From NCBI GenBank assembly GCA_950295325.1, contig OX485803.1, positions 50,609,554 to 50,669,553 of the forward strand: a stretch of DNA of 60,000 nucleotides, given 5' to 3'. Both the position numbers and the translations under genes were made by a program. The stretch is from Polytrichum commune (lineage: Eukaryota; Streptophyta; Polytrichopsida; Polytrichales; Polytrichaceae). Positions 22,788-34,185 of the stretch are shown here, in pieces. Under the pieces are notes generated by a model. The model was not told the origin of the DNA. It was given only the letters and a program-made list of their open reading frames with translations, and searched no databases. Numbering within the stretch: position 1 is the stretch's first letter; each line of letters opens with the position of its first letter.

Positions 22788-23999
22788 TAAGCATGGGAAG
22801 TTAGCATGTGAGCAGTGAGCGGTAACATGTGATCAGTGAGCAATAACATGACATATAAGTTTCCAGTTTGAGAATATGTTCCATAAAATTCGAATGGTTA
22901 GCTATAAGTGGAATGCAAGGGGACATTTCACATCTGAAAAATAAACCTTAGTACCGTGGAATTCATGCTCTACATTTTGTCAAGGGGTCTATTACCATGT
23001 AATCAACTAAGTTTTGTAGATCTAGATTTGAATTTCAATATATTATTGTAGCTTGAATGTTAACAAATGAAACTTGAAAATAGCTACAATTACCTACACA
23101 TATTGTAAGTTCAAAATTTTTATATATCGACAATGTCCTAATATCACATCATGATTATATATTATATATTATTAGTGCTTGACAATAATTGCAACCCTAT
23201 ATCATTTGGGGTATGTTGTGCATGACCTTGTTGTAGTTCAAAGTTACAAATGCATACATGAAGGTGTTGGCCATCATGTAGTCAACCTTGCATATAGATA
23301 CTTGCATACATGATACACACGTGTTTGTAGTATAACTCGTCGGCATTTCTTCCCCACCGTGGCATACGTTGTAAGTGTTCTACTCTCTCATTTGTTATTA
23401 TGCTTTGCATTATGTGCATTTGGATTGTGCCAAGTTTTTGGAGTTGAAAACCAACATCTTCTCGATTAAGTGTCTCATCCCAAGGTTCGCTTACAAATTA
23501 AATACGTCATCCCCACTTCACTTTCGGTTTCAAATTTGAGAAAGGCTATAAAGATGTTTTCATATGTATGATGTAGCTCATGAGAATTTGACGATGTAAC
23601 ATGCGTCATTGATAGAATCTATATTTACCAACAAATAATCATTCATGTCATAAGGTAAAGCACAAATAATACCAACTTTCAAAAACTTTAGGATTGCGAT
23701 TTGTACATCTACCTCTATTTTGGAATTCTCATTAGCCATTTTATTTGTAGACAACAAATTATAATTAACATAATTTCCTCTGACATATATTATAAACTTC
23801 ATGCCTCTAAAAATACCCTTTTACACACTCATGTTATTTTATTTGTGGTGTCCAAAGAACATACTTATTTCTCCAAAAAAAATCATAGCACCTTATTGAT
23901 TTGTACATAACTAGGTGGAGCAATACCTCTTCCATATGTATACTTTGTAAATCTAACTTTCAAGAGGAGCCTTAGCAACTAGATTATAGAATTGTAATG
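22788..23999. other. Non-coding AT-rich interval left of the Gypsy element
   Basis: Near 22801 the sequence GTTAGCATGTGAGCAGTGAG resembles the terminus of the element at 19794-20364, probably a fragment. Otherwise nothing is recognised. Confidence 0.5.
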
Positions 24000-24004
24000 T
24001 ATGT

Positions 24005-26846
24005 TGTGAACCCTTTGAGTGGTCCACCACTCTGCGGGATCACTTTTAGTTAGAATGTTAGCATTAAAAGTTAGAATTGATAGGGAATTTAGGGAAAATT
24101 AGTTCATTTAGCATTTAGCCTAGAAGAAGGAAGGTCAAAATGAAACTAAGTAGTGCTAGAAGATAGCAAAGTAGAAAAAAATATGCTAGCTAGTAAAAAC
24201 AACTAGCTAAGCAAATATTAGTAGATGCTAGTTATTAAGCAAATGTTAGTAGATGCTAGCTAAGCAAGTGTTAGTTTATTAGTTAGTGTGAGGCACACAA
24301 GACTATTGGAGGTGTTTTACGTAAGAAGATAAAATCGGCGTGAAGAATTTTGAAGACAAAAAAAAAAAAAAAAACAAGGGGGATACTTGCCCACTTGCCC
24401 CCTTGCCAACTCGATGGCGGAAAAATTAGAAAGATTTCTAAAGGTTTTTTGTCGGAGCCACCTCGGCGAGAGGGTGGCAACCTCAACCGGGAAAACCCCC
24501 GAGCCAAAATTTCGGGAAAGGGTTTGAAAAATGGATCCGGTGGAGGAGGGGTCCAACCCTTTTGTGAGAGGGTTTAAAAACCCCTCCTTCCACCTTGTAG
24601 CTCTCTCTCTTTCTCTAGTTTTTGGGCGAAGCCCTGCTTCAATGTAGTTAGGAAAAAATCCTTTAGCATGTATTCTCAATGGTCTAAAAGAAAGGCTTGA
24701 GAACCTCCTCTACTCTCTCTCTCCTAGTTAGGTTGTGTGTTTATTAACACACCAACAAAATTATTCCTTCTTTTGTAGAGGTAGGTTGGATGGTAGAGTT
24801 TTGAGTAGAGGCATTATAGACCTCATCTGCCAATGCCCTGAAGGCTTAGTTCAAAAGCTAGAACAAGATACTTATCATTTTTCTCTTAGAGAGATTTCAT
24901 ATAGCTATCCATAGCCGTTTCCCATTTGTGATTTGGTTGAGATGACAATTAGTTATGGATTTTCAAAGATGGAGTAGAAAAACTGGGTGGTCTTGTGGGT
25001 AGCGGCTGCTGGATCAGACCTGCGAGCCCAATAGGAATTTTAATTCCAAAAAATTATATTTTTCCCAAGTAGAACTTTTGTGTAGCTTTCCAAAATGGCT
25101 TAGAACATTTGATTTGAGCATGATTTGAATTAGATATGAATTGTGCAAGATGGGACACATAGTTTGAGAACTTTTGGTTGACTGCTGCATTACAGAGGAC
25201 CTGCTGGGTTCACTTCGGCTTACCTTTCTAATCACATATTTTTATCAAATACATCTTTTTAATATCTCTCCAGGGTCATATAGAACGTTTGATTTGACTA
25301 AGATTTGAATTAGATATGAATTGTTGAAGGCGAGATACATAGTTTAAGCCTTCTTGATTGACTGCTGTGTTACAAGGAGTCCGCTGAATTTCTATTACCT
25401 TAACCTGCTGATGTCATAATTTTTCTAGTTAGAGCTTGTTCATAGCTTTCCAATGGTATAAGGAAAGCCTAGATCCAAGTAGTAAGGAATGTGCTATGAA
25501 TTTTTGAAGTTAGAAGGTAGATAGGTGGGTTGGAAGGGTCGGTTGAATCGACCTCACACTTCCAACCCTCATAACTTTTGCATTTCTTATCCGATTAGAG
25601 TGATTTTTAGATCATTGGAAAGATAATTTGGTGCACTAAGTATAAATATTATGCTTAGGATTAAATTACAGGGCAGAATAACACTTTATATTTTAATTGT
25701 TAACTAAGGTACGCTTACTACCAAACTAGTTACAAAGAAGGAGGCAAGGTCGACGCTCGGAAAGTGGAGCAAGGAAGGAGGTAGCGGCTCGGCCTACATC
25801 AAGCCCAAATCAACCGAGGAAAATTGAGGTAAATTAACTAACCTTAAGCCTTCCATTTAGGATCGGAGGGAGCACGGCTAAGGTACGCATCTCTAAACCC
25901 ACTCACCTATCTCGTAAGGTCAAGTGGCTTGACCACTTGACCGCCAAGGGAGTACCCAATTCCATTGTTTTCGGGGCCCTTGGTATGTTTTGTGGTAGTA
26001 GCTTCATTTATTAGCAAGTTTCGTGTGTGGTAAGTCGGATTAATCACCGACACGACCACTCTGAATGTTGTTGGTGGAAAGGTGGGGTTAATGACCCGCG
26101 AATCCACTATTATGTTGTTGGCCCCATAGATTGGGAGTAATGGCCCCAATTTATGAAGATTGCGCAACAGGTTGAACCTACAGGTCGCCCGTCACCCTGG
26201 TCCCATTGAGTTGCATTTCGTGGTCTATCCAGTGTAAACACATTTAACAATCAAAACATACAAAATAAATCGTAAACCCTTGTTGGCAAGAGACCCGAGG
26301 TAAGGGGTGATGCCTAATATATTAATGTAGTAAGTTAGGACGTGCAAACAAAAGTAAGTAATTAAGAAGGAATTTGTGTGAAGGGTGGGACTTAGGCCAA
26401 GTTCCCCCGCTTAGAAAACTAAATAGAACTAAATAAAGAAATAGGAAGAATTGAATGGTCCATCAAATTGTCGTTATTCCGTTCGTTGAGTTAGGGTGGT
26501 ATGAGTCACACCCGGTTGGGTGTATCAGAACCATCCCAATTCACAAATTAGGATTGCCTTGGTTTCAAGGCTGGTGCGTCTGCGCGTAGAATAGGTTGTA
26601 GGTTAAGGTTAGAACTAGATATGAAATTGGTTAGTGGAGTTTAAAGCCACACTAGTAAAAAACTAAGGCCTAACCTCCGGAGGTACTACGACGCATATTT
26701 AATCTCCCTTAAAAATCTAACTACTCACGTTATACACCTATCATCCGGGTTCGGCTTGGGCGCCTGCAAATGCAGGCCACCTTCACCGAAGGGCTTGTGT
26801 GATACTTTTAGGCTCCCTCGAAAGGGGGTGGCCCAAAAGTACCACA
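24005..26846 (+). repeat. 5' LTR of the Gypsy element
   Basis: It starts TGTGAACCCTTTGAGTGG and ends AAAAGTACCACA. Within it, GGGTTTAAAAACCCCTCC (about 24569) looks like a TATA-type core promoter. About 180-bp repeated units are visible: GATTTGAATTAGATATGAA at 25122 and 25302, and a diverged copy near 25482. The first 50 bp include the hairpin GAGTGGTCCACCACTC. Confidence 0.93.
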
Positions 26847-26850
26847 TAAT

Positions 26851-26860
26851 TGGTGCGTCC
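26851..26860 (+). promoter_or_regulatory. Primer-binding site, probably tRNA-Arg type
   Basis: TGGTGCGTCC begins four bases after the 5' LTR, as a PBS should. It is complementary to a tRNA 3' end reading GGACGCACCA. My recollection is that this fits a plant tRNA-Arg and that Ogre-type elements use tRNA-Arg; the isoacceptor is inferred, not checked. Confidence 0.7.
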
Positions 26861-26984
26861 GCCGGGAAGGCGGATGCCCCTGCCATGCTCGAATGATATT
26901 TCTTTGAATATTTATACGTTTAGACTAAGAGAAGAAGAGTTTAGTCCAATAGAAGTTAGTCATACGTCATGGGCCACATGTGCT

Positions 26985-29900
26985 ATGGTTAGTACTAGGG
27001 GACGATCGTACGACATTCCAACAACAACAACCGCATCTGCATCGGAGGCAACACCAGGTAAGAGGTCGAAGAACGAACCACCAAAACCCGGAAAGACTAA
27101 GGAAAATAAATATCAAGGTCTAGGTCCAGAGTCCGAGCGCGAGAGGGAGAAATCCCCCACCCCACAAAGTCCGGTTAGGGTGGCACGACCCCAACTCATG
27201 GCGAATCCTTTGGATGCAATGATGGCTCCTAGAGGGCCTCCCATTGTAATGCCACAAGCATTAGCGCCAAGGGCGATGCCGAGTTATTTTCCGAAGTTCG
27301 GTGGCCTCCCGCATGAGGATCCTTCAACCCACATTGAACGATATATTGAGGTAATGTTGGCCAACGTGATAGCCGAAGACACGTACAAACTCGTTTGGTT
27401 TTCTACTACGCTAGAGGGTATAGCGTATGAGTGGTACCGATCCCACGATGAGGGGACATTTAGGGACTGGCGAGCATTGCAGACGGCATTCCTTAGACAA
27501 TTTAGACCGGAAATGGGCCAACAAAGCGCACTCGTGGCGTTAACGAACATGCGGCAAGGCCCATCCGAGGGTATTACATCATACATCCGACGGTTCGAGA
27601 CGGTGGTAACTCGTTATGTAGGAACCCTTCTCACAAATGACACGATTAAATTCTACTTCATACAAGGGTTCAACAAACAAGGTACAATCCGAGAAATTCT
27701 TAACTCCAACCCTCAGGATTTGGAAGAAGCTAAAGCCGAGGCTAGGAGGATCGAAGGTGTAGACAAACAAAATGAGCGGATGTGGAATTGCACTATTGCA
27801 CCTGTGCCAGCCTTCCTACCCACAACCTACATTCCTCCCGAGCAGAGTAAGCCTCCTCAGCTGGAGCCATCCCGACCGGATGCATACGCAGTCCACCGAG
27901 CGGCCCCGGTTCCTTTGGCTACGAGGCCACCCCCTGAGCTCTTAGCACTCCCTAGCCCTCCGAGCCACACCACGATCGAGGAGCTAGAACTTAGAGTTAA
28001 GAAGGCCAACGACGAGTTGAGGAGCGATGTCATGCAGTCGCTCAAGACCCTCACAGAGCAGCTAACAATGGCAATCACGTCTAGGCCCTTAGCACAACCA
28101 GTTCCGCCGGCCTCGGAGGCAGGTAATTATGGCACCAACATTTGGTGTCGTAATTGCAACAAACCTGGCCACAGTAATCAATTTTGCACGGAGCCTAGGT
28201 TCACAGGTAACCTAGTAGCCCCACCCCCCCGTCCACAACAAGGCCACTCCCAGACTCAAGCCCGGAACAACGGTAAAGGAGTTTGTCCCACTTGCGGCAA
28301 GGTTCACATTTTGGGGCCAGGTAAGTGTTGGATCGAGACGGGGGTGGTCTGCAACCATTGTGGGGGTAATCACCCGGTCGATAATTGTCGTAGGATTCTC
28401 GCGGAGCGACCCTCCCATTACTCTCAGCTGAATCAACAACTTCCGGCATTCTTCTATGATAGGAATCAACAGAACCAAGGAGGAATGTCGGTTAATTATC
28501 ACCAAGGTAACCCACAAAGCAATGGCCAACAAAACTACGGTCCACCCAACCACCAAAACCAAGGTAATAGGGGGAACAACTATCAAGGTCCACAAAATTT
28601 GTACCCTCAAAACCCCCCAGCCGGTGGTAGGCAAGCCGACTCGAACTTGGTAGGAATGGTAAGCCAACAGTATGTCCCTCAGATGGGCCGGAACCAACCA
28701 AATAGGTTCAACAATGGACCCCAAGTTGCACAACAAGGTAATACCTTCAATAACTCCCCTAATGAAGGCAACCCATTCTATGGGTACCAAATGAACCAAG
28801 GTCAGGCTTATGGTCTTAACGGTCAGTATACCGACAACCCTCCTCAACATCTTATGGGGAGTGGACAGGATACTAACCAACAATGGGCGCAAAACATGAA
28901 TGGGCCTCCAACATCCCAAGGTCCCCTTAACCTTGGTCATGCACAAACCCAAGACGCGAGGTTCATTGATAACAATAGGGCGAGCACAAGTTGTTCAGCT
29001 CCATTCCTTCCTATCCCAAATGATAGTCATAGCAACTTCATCTCTCACGAGCTAGCCGATTCTTCTTTACGGGCTATCCTGGTTCCCCCTAAAAAACTAA
29101 AGCAGAAAATAGACGTGGCAGTGGTCACTAGGGCTCAGAAGAGGGCACAAACCGTGATGGGTGAAGGTTCCGAGAAGTCGAATGAGTCTGAAAAGTCACC
29201 AAAATTCGCAGAACTTCCAGAGTTCTTGCAGAACGCAGCCCTTAAGGCTAAGGTTCCCACAACTTCCCTAGAGCCTAACCCTGATGACGAACCGGTAGAG
29301 GAACCATTACTGGAGGAAGAGGAAGACCTCTTCCGATTTGTGGATAGACGAGACACATGGGGCAATGGCCTGCCCGCTAACTTCCCACCGAAACCCCGGC
29401 CTAGTCGCGCCTTTAACCTGGCCGAGGACTACGACCTTTGGTCAGACCTTTGTAGCCTACGAGCCAACATTTCTTTGGCACAACTAATTCAAGTAGCTCC
29501 CGCCTTAAGAAAGGAATTCAAGGAAGGAGCCACCCAGGTTAGGAAGGCTAAAATCCCAACGATGGCAGTTGAGGTCCGAAGAACCCCCCTAGGGGACGAA
29601 GGACCAATCGAGGTGGAGGTTGAGATTATGGACAAAATAATCCCGCACACCCTGGTTGATGGGGGTAGTGGGATCAATATTATGCCACTCTCAACGTTGG
29701 AAAAACTTGGCCTCGAGCTCACTGGCCCTTCACCCTTTGTTATCAATGTCGCGGACCAAAGACAAGTCACCCCCCTTGGACAGGTAAAGGATTGCTTGAT
29801 GAAAGTCGGGGGAGAAGTCTATACGATCACGTTTCAAGTTTTGAGGCTCCCTGTAACATCCAAAAGTTATCCGATACTTTTAGGTAGAGACTGGCTTCGG

Positions 29901-30890
29901 AGAGCAAATGCCACAACCGAGTGGTCTACGGGTACCTCCCAAATAACATTTGGGCCCCCTCACAACAGAACAACGACAAGAATTGCACTCCGTAAGCCTT
30001 CGACAGAATTCACGGAATCCGACCTACCCAAGTCGAAGCCAGAACCCAACATAGTTTCGGTAGACTTAGCCAACCAAACATTGGGCACTAAGACCCATCT
30101 AGGCCCAGTAAAGGACATGGGTCCTGGCCTCTATGGCTGGGAGGACACAGGTGAGTTCACAGCATGGATGGAACTCAACCCGGAAGAAATTCCCAACCAC
30201 ACCCAGGTATATGCGATCACCGCCACCGAGGACACGTCACGTGGACACACCGGATTCGCGCTCATAGCCGATGTCCTACCGCTTGAGTCAATTTATTCCT
30301 TTGAGATTGATGGCACGCAACCTATAGGCCTAGAGGACGTCGTGCTCGAAGAAGATATTATTCCATCCTTGCATTTCAAGAACACCTCTACCGGAATTCA
30401 GGTAGGCCATGATTTCGCGTCATATCCTTCGGTGCCAAACGATTGGTATAAAGGCCCAACCAACCAAACGCCGTTTGCCCTTGTATACGGGATTGAAGCA
30501 ATGCTCTCGATTGAGTTGGAGATCCCCTCTTTGCGAATTGCAGTTGATTCACGACTTACGGTAGCCGAGTCACTATCAGATAGGTTGCTAATGTTAGAGA
30601 GTCTTAGCGAGCGACGACGAGCTAGTGTGCAACATCTCGAGGCGATGAAACGGAGGCGCAAGGCCGTCTTCAACAAACGACACAAGGTAAGAACTTTGCA
30701 ACCCGGGACGTCGGTAATGCTCCAAGATGCGAGGAAACTGGAGTTCCCAGGTAAGTCTCACGCCTTGTGGTTGGGCCCTTTTTGGGTCACGAATGTGTAT
30801 GACAATAATTCGGTTCAATTGGCTACACTTGATGGCACATATTTCCCTACGCGAACTAACGGGGGTCGGTGTAAGTTGTATAATGTGTGA
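26985..30890 (+). CDS. Gag-protease-integrase tail fusion protein of the Gypsy element
   Basis: The frame stays open from before the PBS; I place the start at ATG 26985 (MVSTRGRSYD), giving about 1301 residues. Residues about 100-260 are a Retrotrans_gag capsid-type domain (FPKFGG, W-x7-W-x2-L-x3-F, an MRQGPSEGITSYIRRF helix). Residues about 387-400 form a zinc knuckle CRNCNKPGHSNQFC (C-x2-C-x4-H-x4-C), and a second Cys/His cluster follows at about 434-470. A long Gln/Asn-rich linker runs to about 690. The retropepsin active site is LVDGGSGINIMP near 888, with DGG in place of the usual DTG/DSG. After about 1150 the protein switches to the end of a Gypsy integrase (TPFALVYGIEAM at about 1161, then GPFWVTNV and FPTRTNGGRCKLY). 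RT, RNase H and the integrase catalytic core are absent, yet no stop interrupts the junction. Confidence 0.9.
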   Translation: MVSTRGRSYDIPTTTTASASEATPGKRSKNEPPKPGKTKENKYQGLGPESEREREKSPTPQSPVRVARPQLMANPLDAMMAPRGPPIVMPQALAPRAMPSYFPKFGGLPHEDPSTHIERYIEVMLANVIAEDTYKLVWFSTTLEGIAYEWYRSHDEGTFRDWRALQTAFLRQFRPEMGQQSALVALTNMRQGPSEGITSYIRRFETVVTRYVGTLLTNDTIKFYFIQGFNKQGTIREILNSNPQDLEEAKAEARRIEGVDKQNERMWNCTIAPVPAFLPTTYIPPEQSKPPQLEPSRPDAYAVHRAAPVPLATRPPPELLALPSPPSHTTIEELELRVKKANDELRSDVMQSLKTLTEQLTMAITSRPLAQPVPPASEAGNYGTNIWCRNCNKPGHSNQFCTEPRFTGNLVAPPPRPQQGHSQTQARNNGKGVCPTCGKVHILGPGKCWIETGVVCNHCGGNHPVDNCRRILAERPSHYSQLNQQLPAFFYDRNQQNQGGMSVNYHQGNPQSNGQQNYGPPNHQNQGNRGNNYQGPQNLYPQNPPAGGRQADSNLVGMVSQQYVPQMGRNQPNRFNNGPQVAQQGNTFNNSPNEGNPFYGYQMNQGQAYGLNGQYTDNPPQHLMGSGQDTNQQWAQNMNGPPTSQGPLNLGHAQTQDARFIDNNRASTSCSAPFLPIPNDSHSNFISHELADSSLRAILVPPKKLKQKIDVAVVTRAQKRAQTVMGEGSEKSNESEKSPKFAELPEFLQNAALKAKVPTTSLEPNPDDEPVEEPLLEEEEDLFRFVDRRDTWGNGLPANFPPKPRPSRAFNLAEDYDLWSDLCSLRANISLAQLIQVAPALRKEFKEGATQVRKAKIPTMAVEVRRTPLGDEGPIEVEVEIMDKIIPHTLVDGGSGINIMPLSTLEKLGLELTGPSPFVINVADQRQVTPLGQVKDCLMKVGGEVYTITFQVLRLPVTSKSYPILLGRDWLRRANATTEWSTGTSQITFGPPHNRTTTRIALRKPSTEFTESDLPKSKPEPNIVSVDLANQTLGTKTHLGPVKDMGPGLYGWEDTGEFTAWMELNPEEIPNHTQVYAITATEDTSRGHTGFALIADVLPLESIYSFEIDGTQPIGLEDVVLEEDIIPSLHFKNTSTGIQVGHDFASYPSVPNDWYKGPTNQTPFALVYGIEAMLSIELEIPSLRIAVDSRLTVAESLSDRLLMLESLSERRRASVQHLEAMKRRRKAVFNKRHKVRTLQPGTSVMLQDARKLEFPGKSHALWLGPFWVTNVYDNNSVQLATLDGTYFPTRTNGGRCKLYNV

Positions 30891-31424
30891 CAGGTGCAAC
30901 AAGCGGATTAAATGCGATGTGATACCTTTAGACCCAAAGCAAAGGCGGAGGGTTTCCAATTCCTGCAATAGGTGCTAGGTTAGAGGTCGGCCCTCCGTGG
31001 TCATTGTTTGAAGGAAACCAGTAGGGGAACCTTCTTTCTTCAGCGCCTGGGAATTGCTCTTGTAGTCCGAACTCTCTCCGAAGAGGAAGGAAGCGGGTTG
31101 AAAGTTTTTTCTTCTATAGCTCCAAGTTGCTCCCGCAAGGCGGAGGGGGTGTCCTAGATAGACACAAACCCAGTCCGGTGGGGGAGTGTGGCGGCTTTAA
31201 AGTGTTTTTTGGCTTTAGTATAGTACTATCTTTTTTTTTTCTCTCCTCTTCACATCTTTAAACGGATAAAAGTGCAAGTAATAATAAGAAATAAAAAAAA
31301 CAAAACAAAAATATATGTGTAAGTGGTGGTGTGCATGCAGGTGACCGTGTACCCAGGATTGGCGTGCGAGCAAGAGCTGGTGTTCGTAGCGCTCGAACGA
31401 GCAGCTCCCCTGATGGCCGACATA
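30891..31424 (+). other. Internal 3' untranslated region with displaced polypurine-like tract
   Basis: GGTGGGGGAGTGTGG near 31178 looks like a plant Gypsy polypurine tract with the start of an LTR, but the actual 3' LTR begins about 240 bp later at 31425. The sequence directly before 31425 (GATGGCCGACATA) is not purine-rich. A run of T residues lies at about 31232. Confidence 0.6.
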
Positions 31425-34185
31425 TGTGAACCCTTTGAGTGGTCCACCACTCTGCGGGATCACTTTTAGTTAGAATGTTAGCATTAAAAGTTAGAATTGA
31501 TAGGGAATTTAGGGAAAATTAGTTCATTTAGCATTTAGCCTAGAAGAAGGAAGGTCAAAATGAAACTAAGTAGTGCTAGAAGATAGCAAAGTAGAAAAAA
31601 ATATGCTAGCTAGTAAAAACAACTAGCTAAGCAAATATTAGTAGATGCTAGTTATTAAGCAAATGTTAGTAGATGCTAGCTAAGCAAGTGTTAGTTTATT
31701 AGTTAGTGTGAGGCACACAAGACTATTGGAGGTGTTTTACGTAAGAAGATAAAATCGGCGTGAAGAATTTTGAAGACAAAAAAAAAAAAAAAAACAAGGG
31801 GGATACTTGCCCACTTGCCCCCTTGCCAACTCGATGGCGGAAAAATTAGAAAGATTTCTAAAGGTTTTTTGTCGGAGCCACCTCGGCGAGAGGGTGGCAA
31901 CCTCAACCGGGAAAACCCCCGAGCCAAAATTTCGGGAAAGGGTTTGAAAAATGGATCCGGTGGAGGAGGGGTCCAACCCTTTTGTGAGAGGGTTTAAAAA
32001 CCCCTCCTTCCACCTTGTAGCTCTCTCTCTTTCTCTAGTTTTTGGGCGAAGCCCTGCTTCAATGTAGTTAGGAAAAAATCCTTTAGCATGTATTCTCAAT
32101 GGTCTAAAAGAAAGGCTTGAGAACCTCCTCTACTCTCTCTCTCCTAGTTAGGTTGTGTGTTTATTAACACACCAACAAAATTATTCCTTCTTTTGTAGAG
32201 GTAGGTTGGATGGTAGAGTTTTGAGTAGAGGCATTATAGACCTCATCTGCCAATGCCCTGAAGGCTTAGTTCAAAAGCTAGAACAAGATACTTATCATTT
32301 TTCTCTTAGAGAGATTTCATATAGCTATCCATAGCCGTTTCCCATTTGTGATTTGGTTGAGATGACAATTAGTTATGGATTTTCAAAGATGGAGTAGAAA
32401 AACTGGGTGGTCTTGTGGGTAGCGGCTGCTGGATCAGACCTGCGAGCCCAATAGGAATTTTAATTCCAAAAAATTATATTTTTCCCAAGTAGAACTTTTG
32501 TGTAGCTTTCCAAAATGGCTTAGAACATTTGATTTGAGCATGATTTGAATTAGATATGAATTGTGCAAGATGGGACACATAGTTTGAGAACTTTTGGTTG
32601 ACTGCTGCATTACAGAGGACCTGCTGGGTTCACTTCGGCTTACCTTTCTAATCACATATTTTTATCAAATACATCTTTTTAATATCTCTCCAGGGTCATA
32701 TAGAACGTTTGATTTGACTAAGATTTGAATTAGATATGAATTGTTGAAGGCGAGATACATAGTTTAAGCCTTCTTGATTGACTGCTGTGTTACAAGGAGT
32801 CCGCTGAATTTCTATTACCTTAACCTGCTGATGTCATAATTTTTCTAGTTAGAGCTTGTTCATAGCTTTCCAATGGTATAAGGAAAGCCTAGATCCAAGT
32901 AGTAAGGAATGTGCTATGAATTTTTGAAGTTAGAAGGTAGATAGGTGGGTTGGAAGGGTCGGTTGAATCGACCTCACACTTCCAACCCTCATAACTTTTG
33001 CATTTCTTATCCGATTAGAGTGATTTTTAGATCATTGGAAAGATAATTTGGTGCACTAAGTATAAATATTATGCTTAGGATTAAATTACAGGGCAGAATA
33101 ACACTTTATATTTTAATTGTTAACTAAGGTACGCTTACTACCAAACTAGTTACAAAGAAGGAGGCAAGGTCGACGCTCGGAAAGTGGAGCAAGGAAGGAG
33201 GTAGCGGCTCGGCCTACATCAAGCCCAAATCAACCGAGGAAAATTGAGGTAAATTAACTAACCTTAAGCCTTCCATTTAGGATCGGAGGGAGCACGGCTA
33301 AGGTACGCATCTCTAAACCCACTCACCTATCTCGTAAGGTCAAGTGGCTTGACCACTTGACCGCCAAGGGAGTACCCAATTCCATTGTTTTCGGGGCCCT
33401 TGGTATGTTTTGTGGTAGTAGCTTCATTTATTAGCAAGTTTCGTGTGTGGTAAGTCGGATTAATCACCGACACGACCACTCTGAATGTTGTTGGTGGAAA
33501 GGTGGGGTTAATGACCCGCGAATCCACTATTATGTTGTTGGCCCCATAGATTGGGAGTAATGGCCCCAATTTATGAAGATTGCGCAACAGGTTGAACCTA
33601 CAGGTCGCCCGTCACCCTGGTCCCATTGAGTTGCATTTCGTGGTCTATCCAGTGTAAACACATTTAACAATCAAAACATACAAAATAAATCGTAAACCCT
33701 TGTTGGCAAGAGACCCGAGGTAAGGGGTGATGCCTAATATATTAATGTAGTAAGTTAGGACGTGCAAACAAAAGTAAGTAATTAAGAAGGAATTTGTGTG
33801 AAGGGTGGGACTTAGGCCAAGTTCCCCCGCTTAGAAAACTAAATAGAACTAAATAAAGAAATAGGAAGAATTGAATGGTCCATCAAATTGTCGTTATTCC
33901 GTTCGTTGAGTTAGGGTGGTATGAGTCACACCCGGTTGGGTGTATCAGAACCATCCCAATTCACAAATTAGGATTGCCTTGGTTTCAAGGCTGGTGCGTC
34001 TGCGCGTAGAATAGGTTGTAGGTTAAGGTTAGAACTAGATATGAAATTGGTTAGTGGAGTTTAAAGCCACACTAGTAAAAAACTAAGGCCTAACCTCCGG
34101 AGGTACTACGACGTATATTTAATCTCCCTTAAAAATCTAACTACTCACGTTATACACCTATCATCCGGGTTCGGCTTGGGCGCCT

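Noticed and set aside
22371-22849. Paired open frames of 139 and 126 codons on opposite strands
   Set aside because: They are mirror images produced by the 252-bp palindrome.
26850-26984. Start of the long Gypsy frame at 26850
   Set aside because: The codon there is TTG and overlaps the primer-binding site. ATG 26985 (MVSTRGRSYD) is a more plausible start.
28212-28952. 246-codon minus-strand open frame
   Set aside because: Antisense to the Gln/Asn-rich part of the Gypsy gag; composition follows from codon bias of the sense frame.
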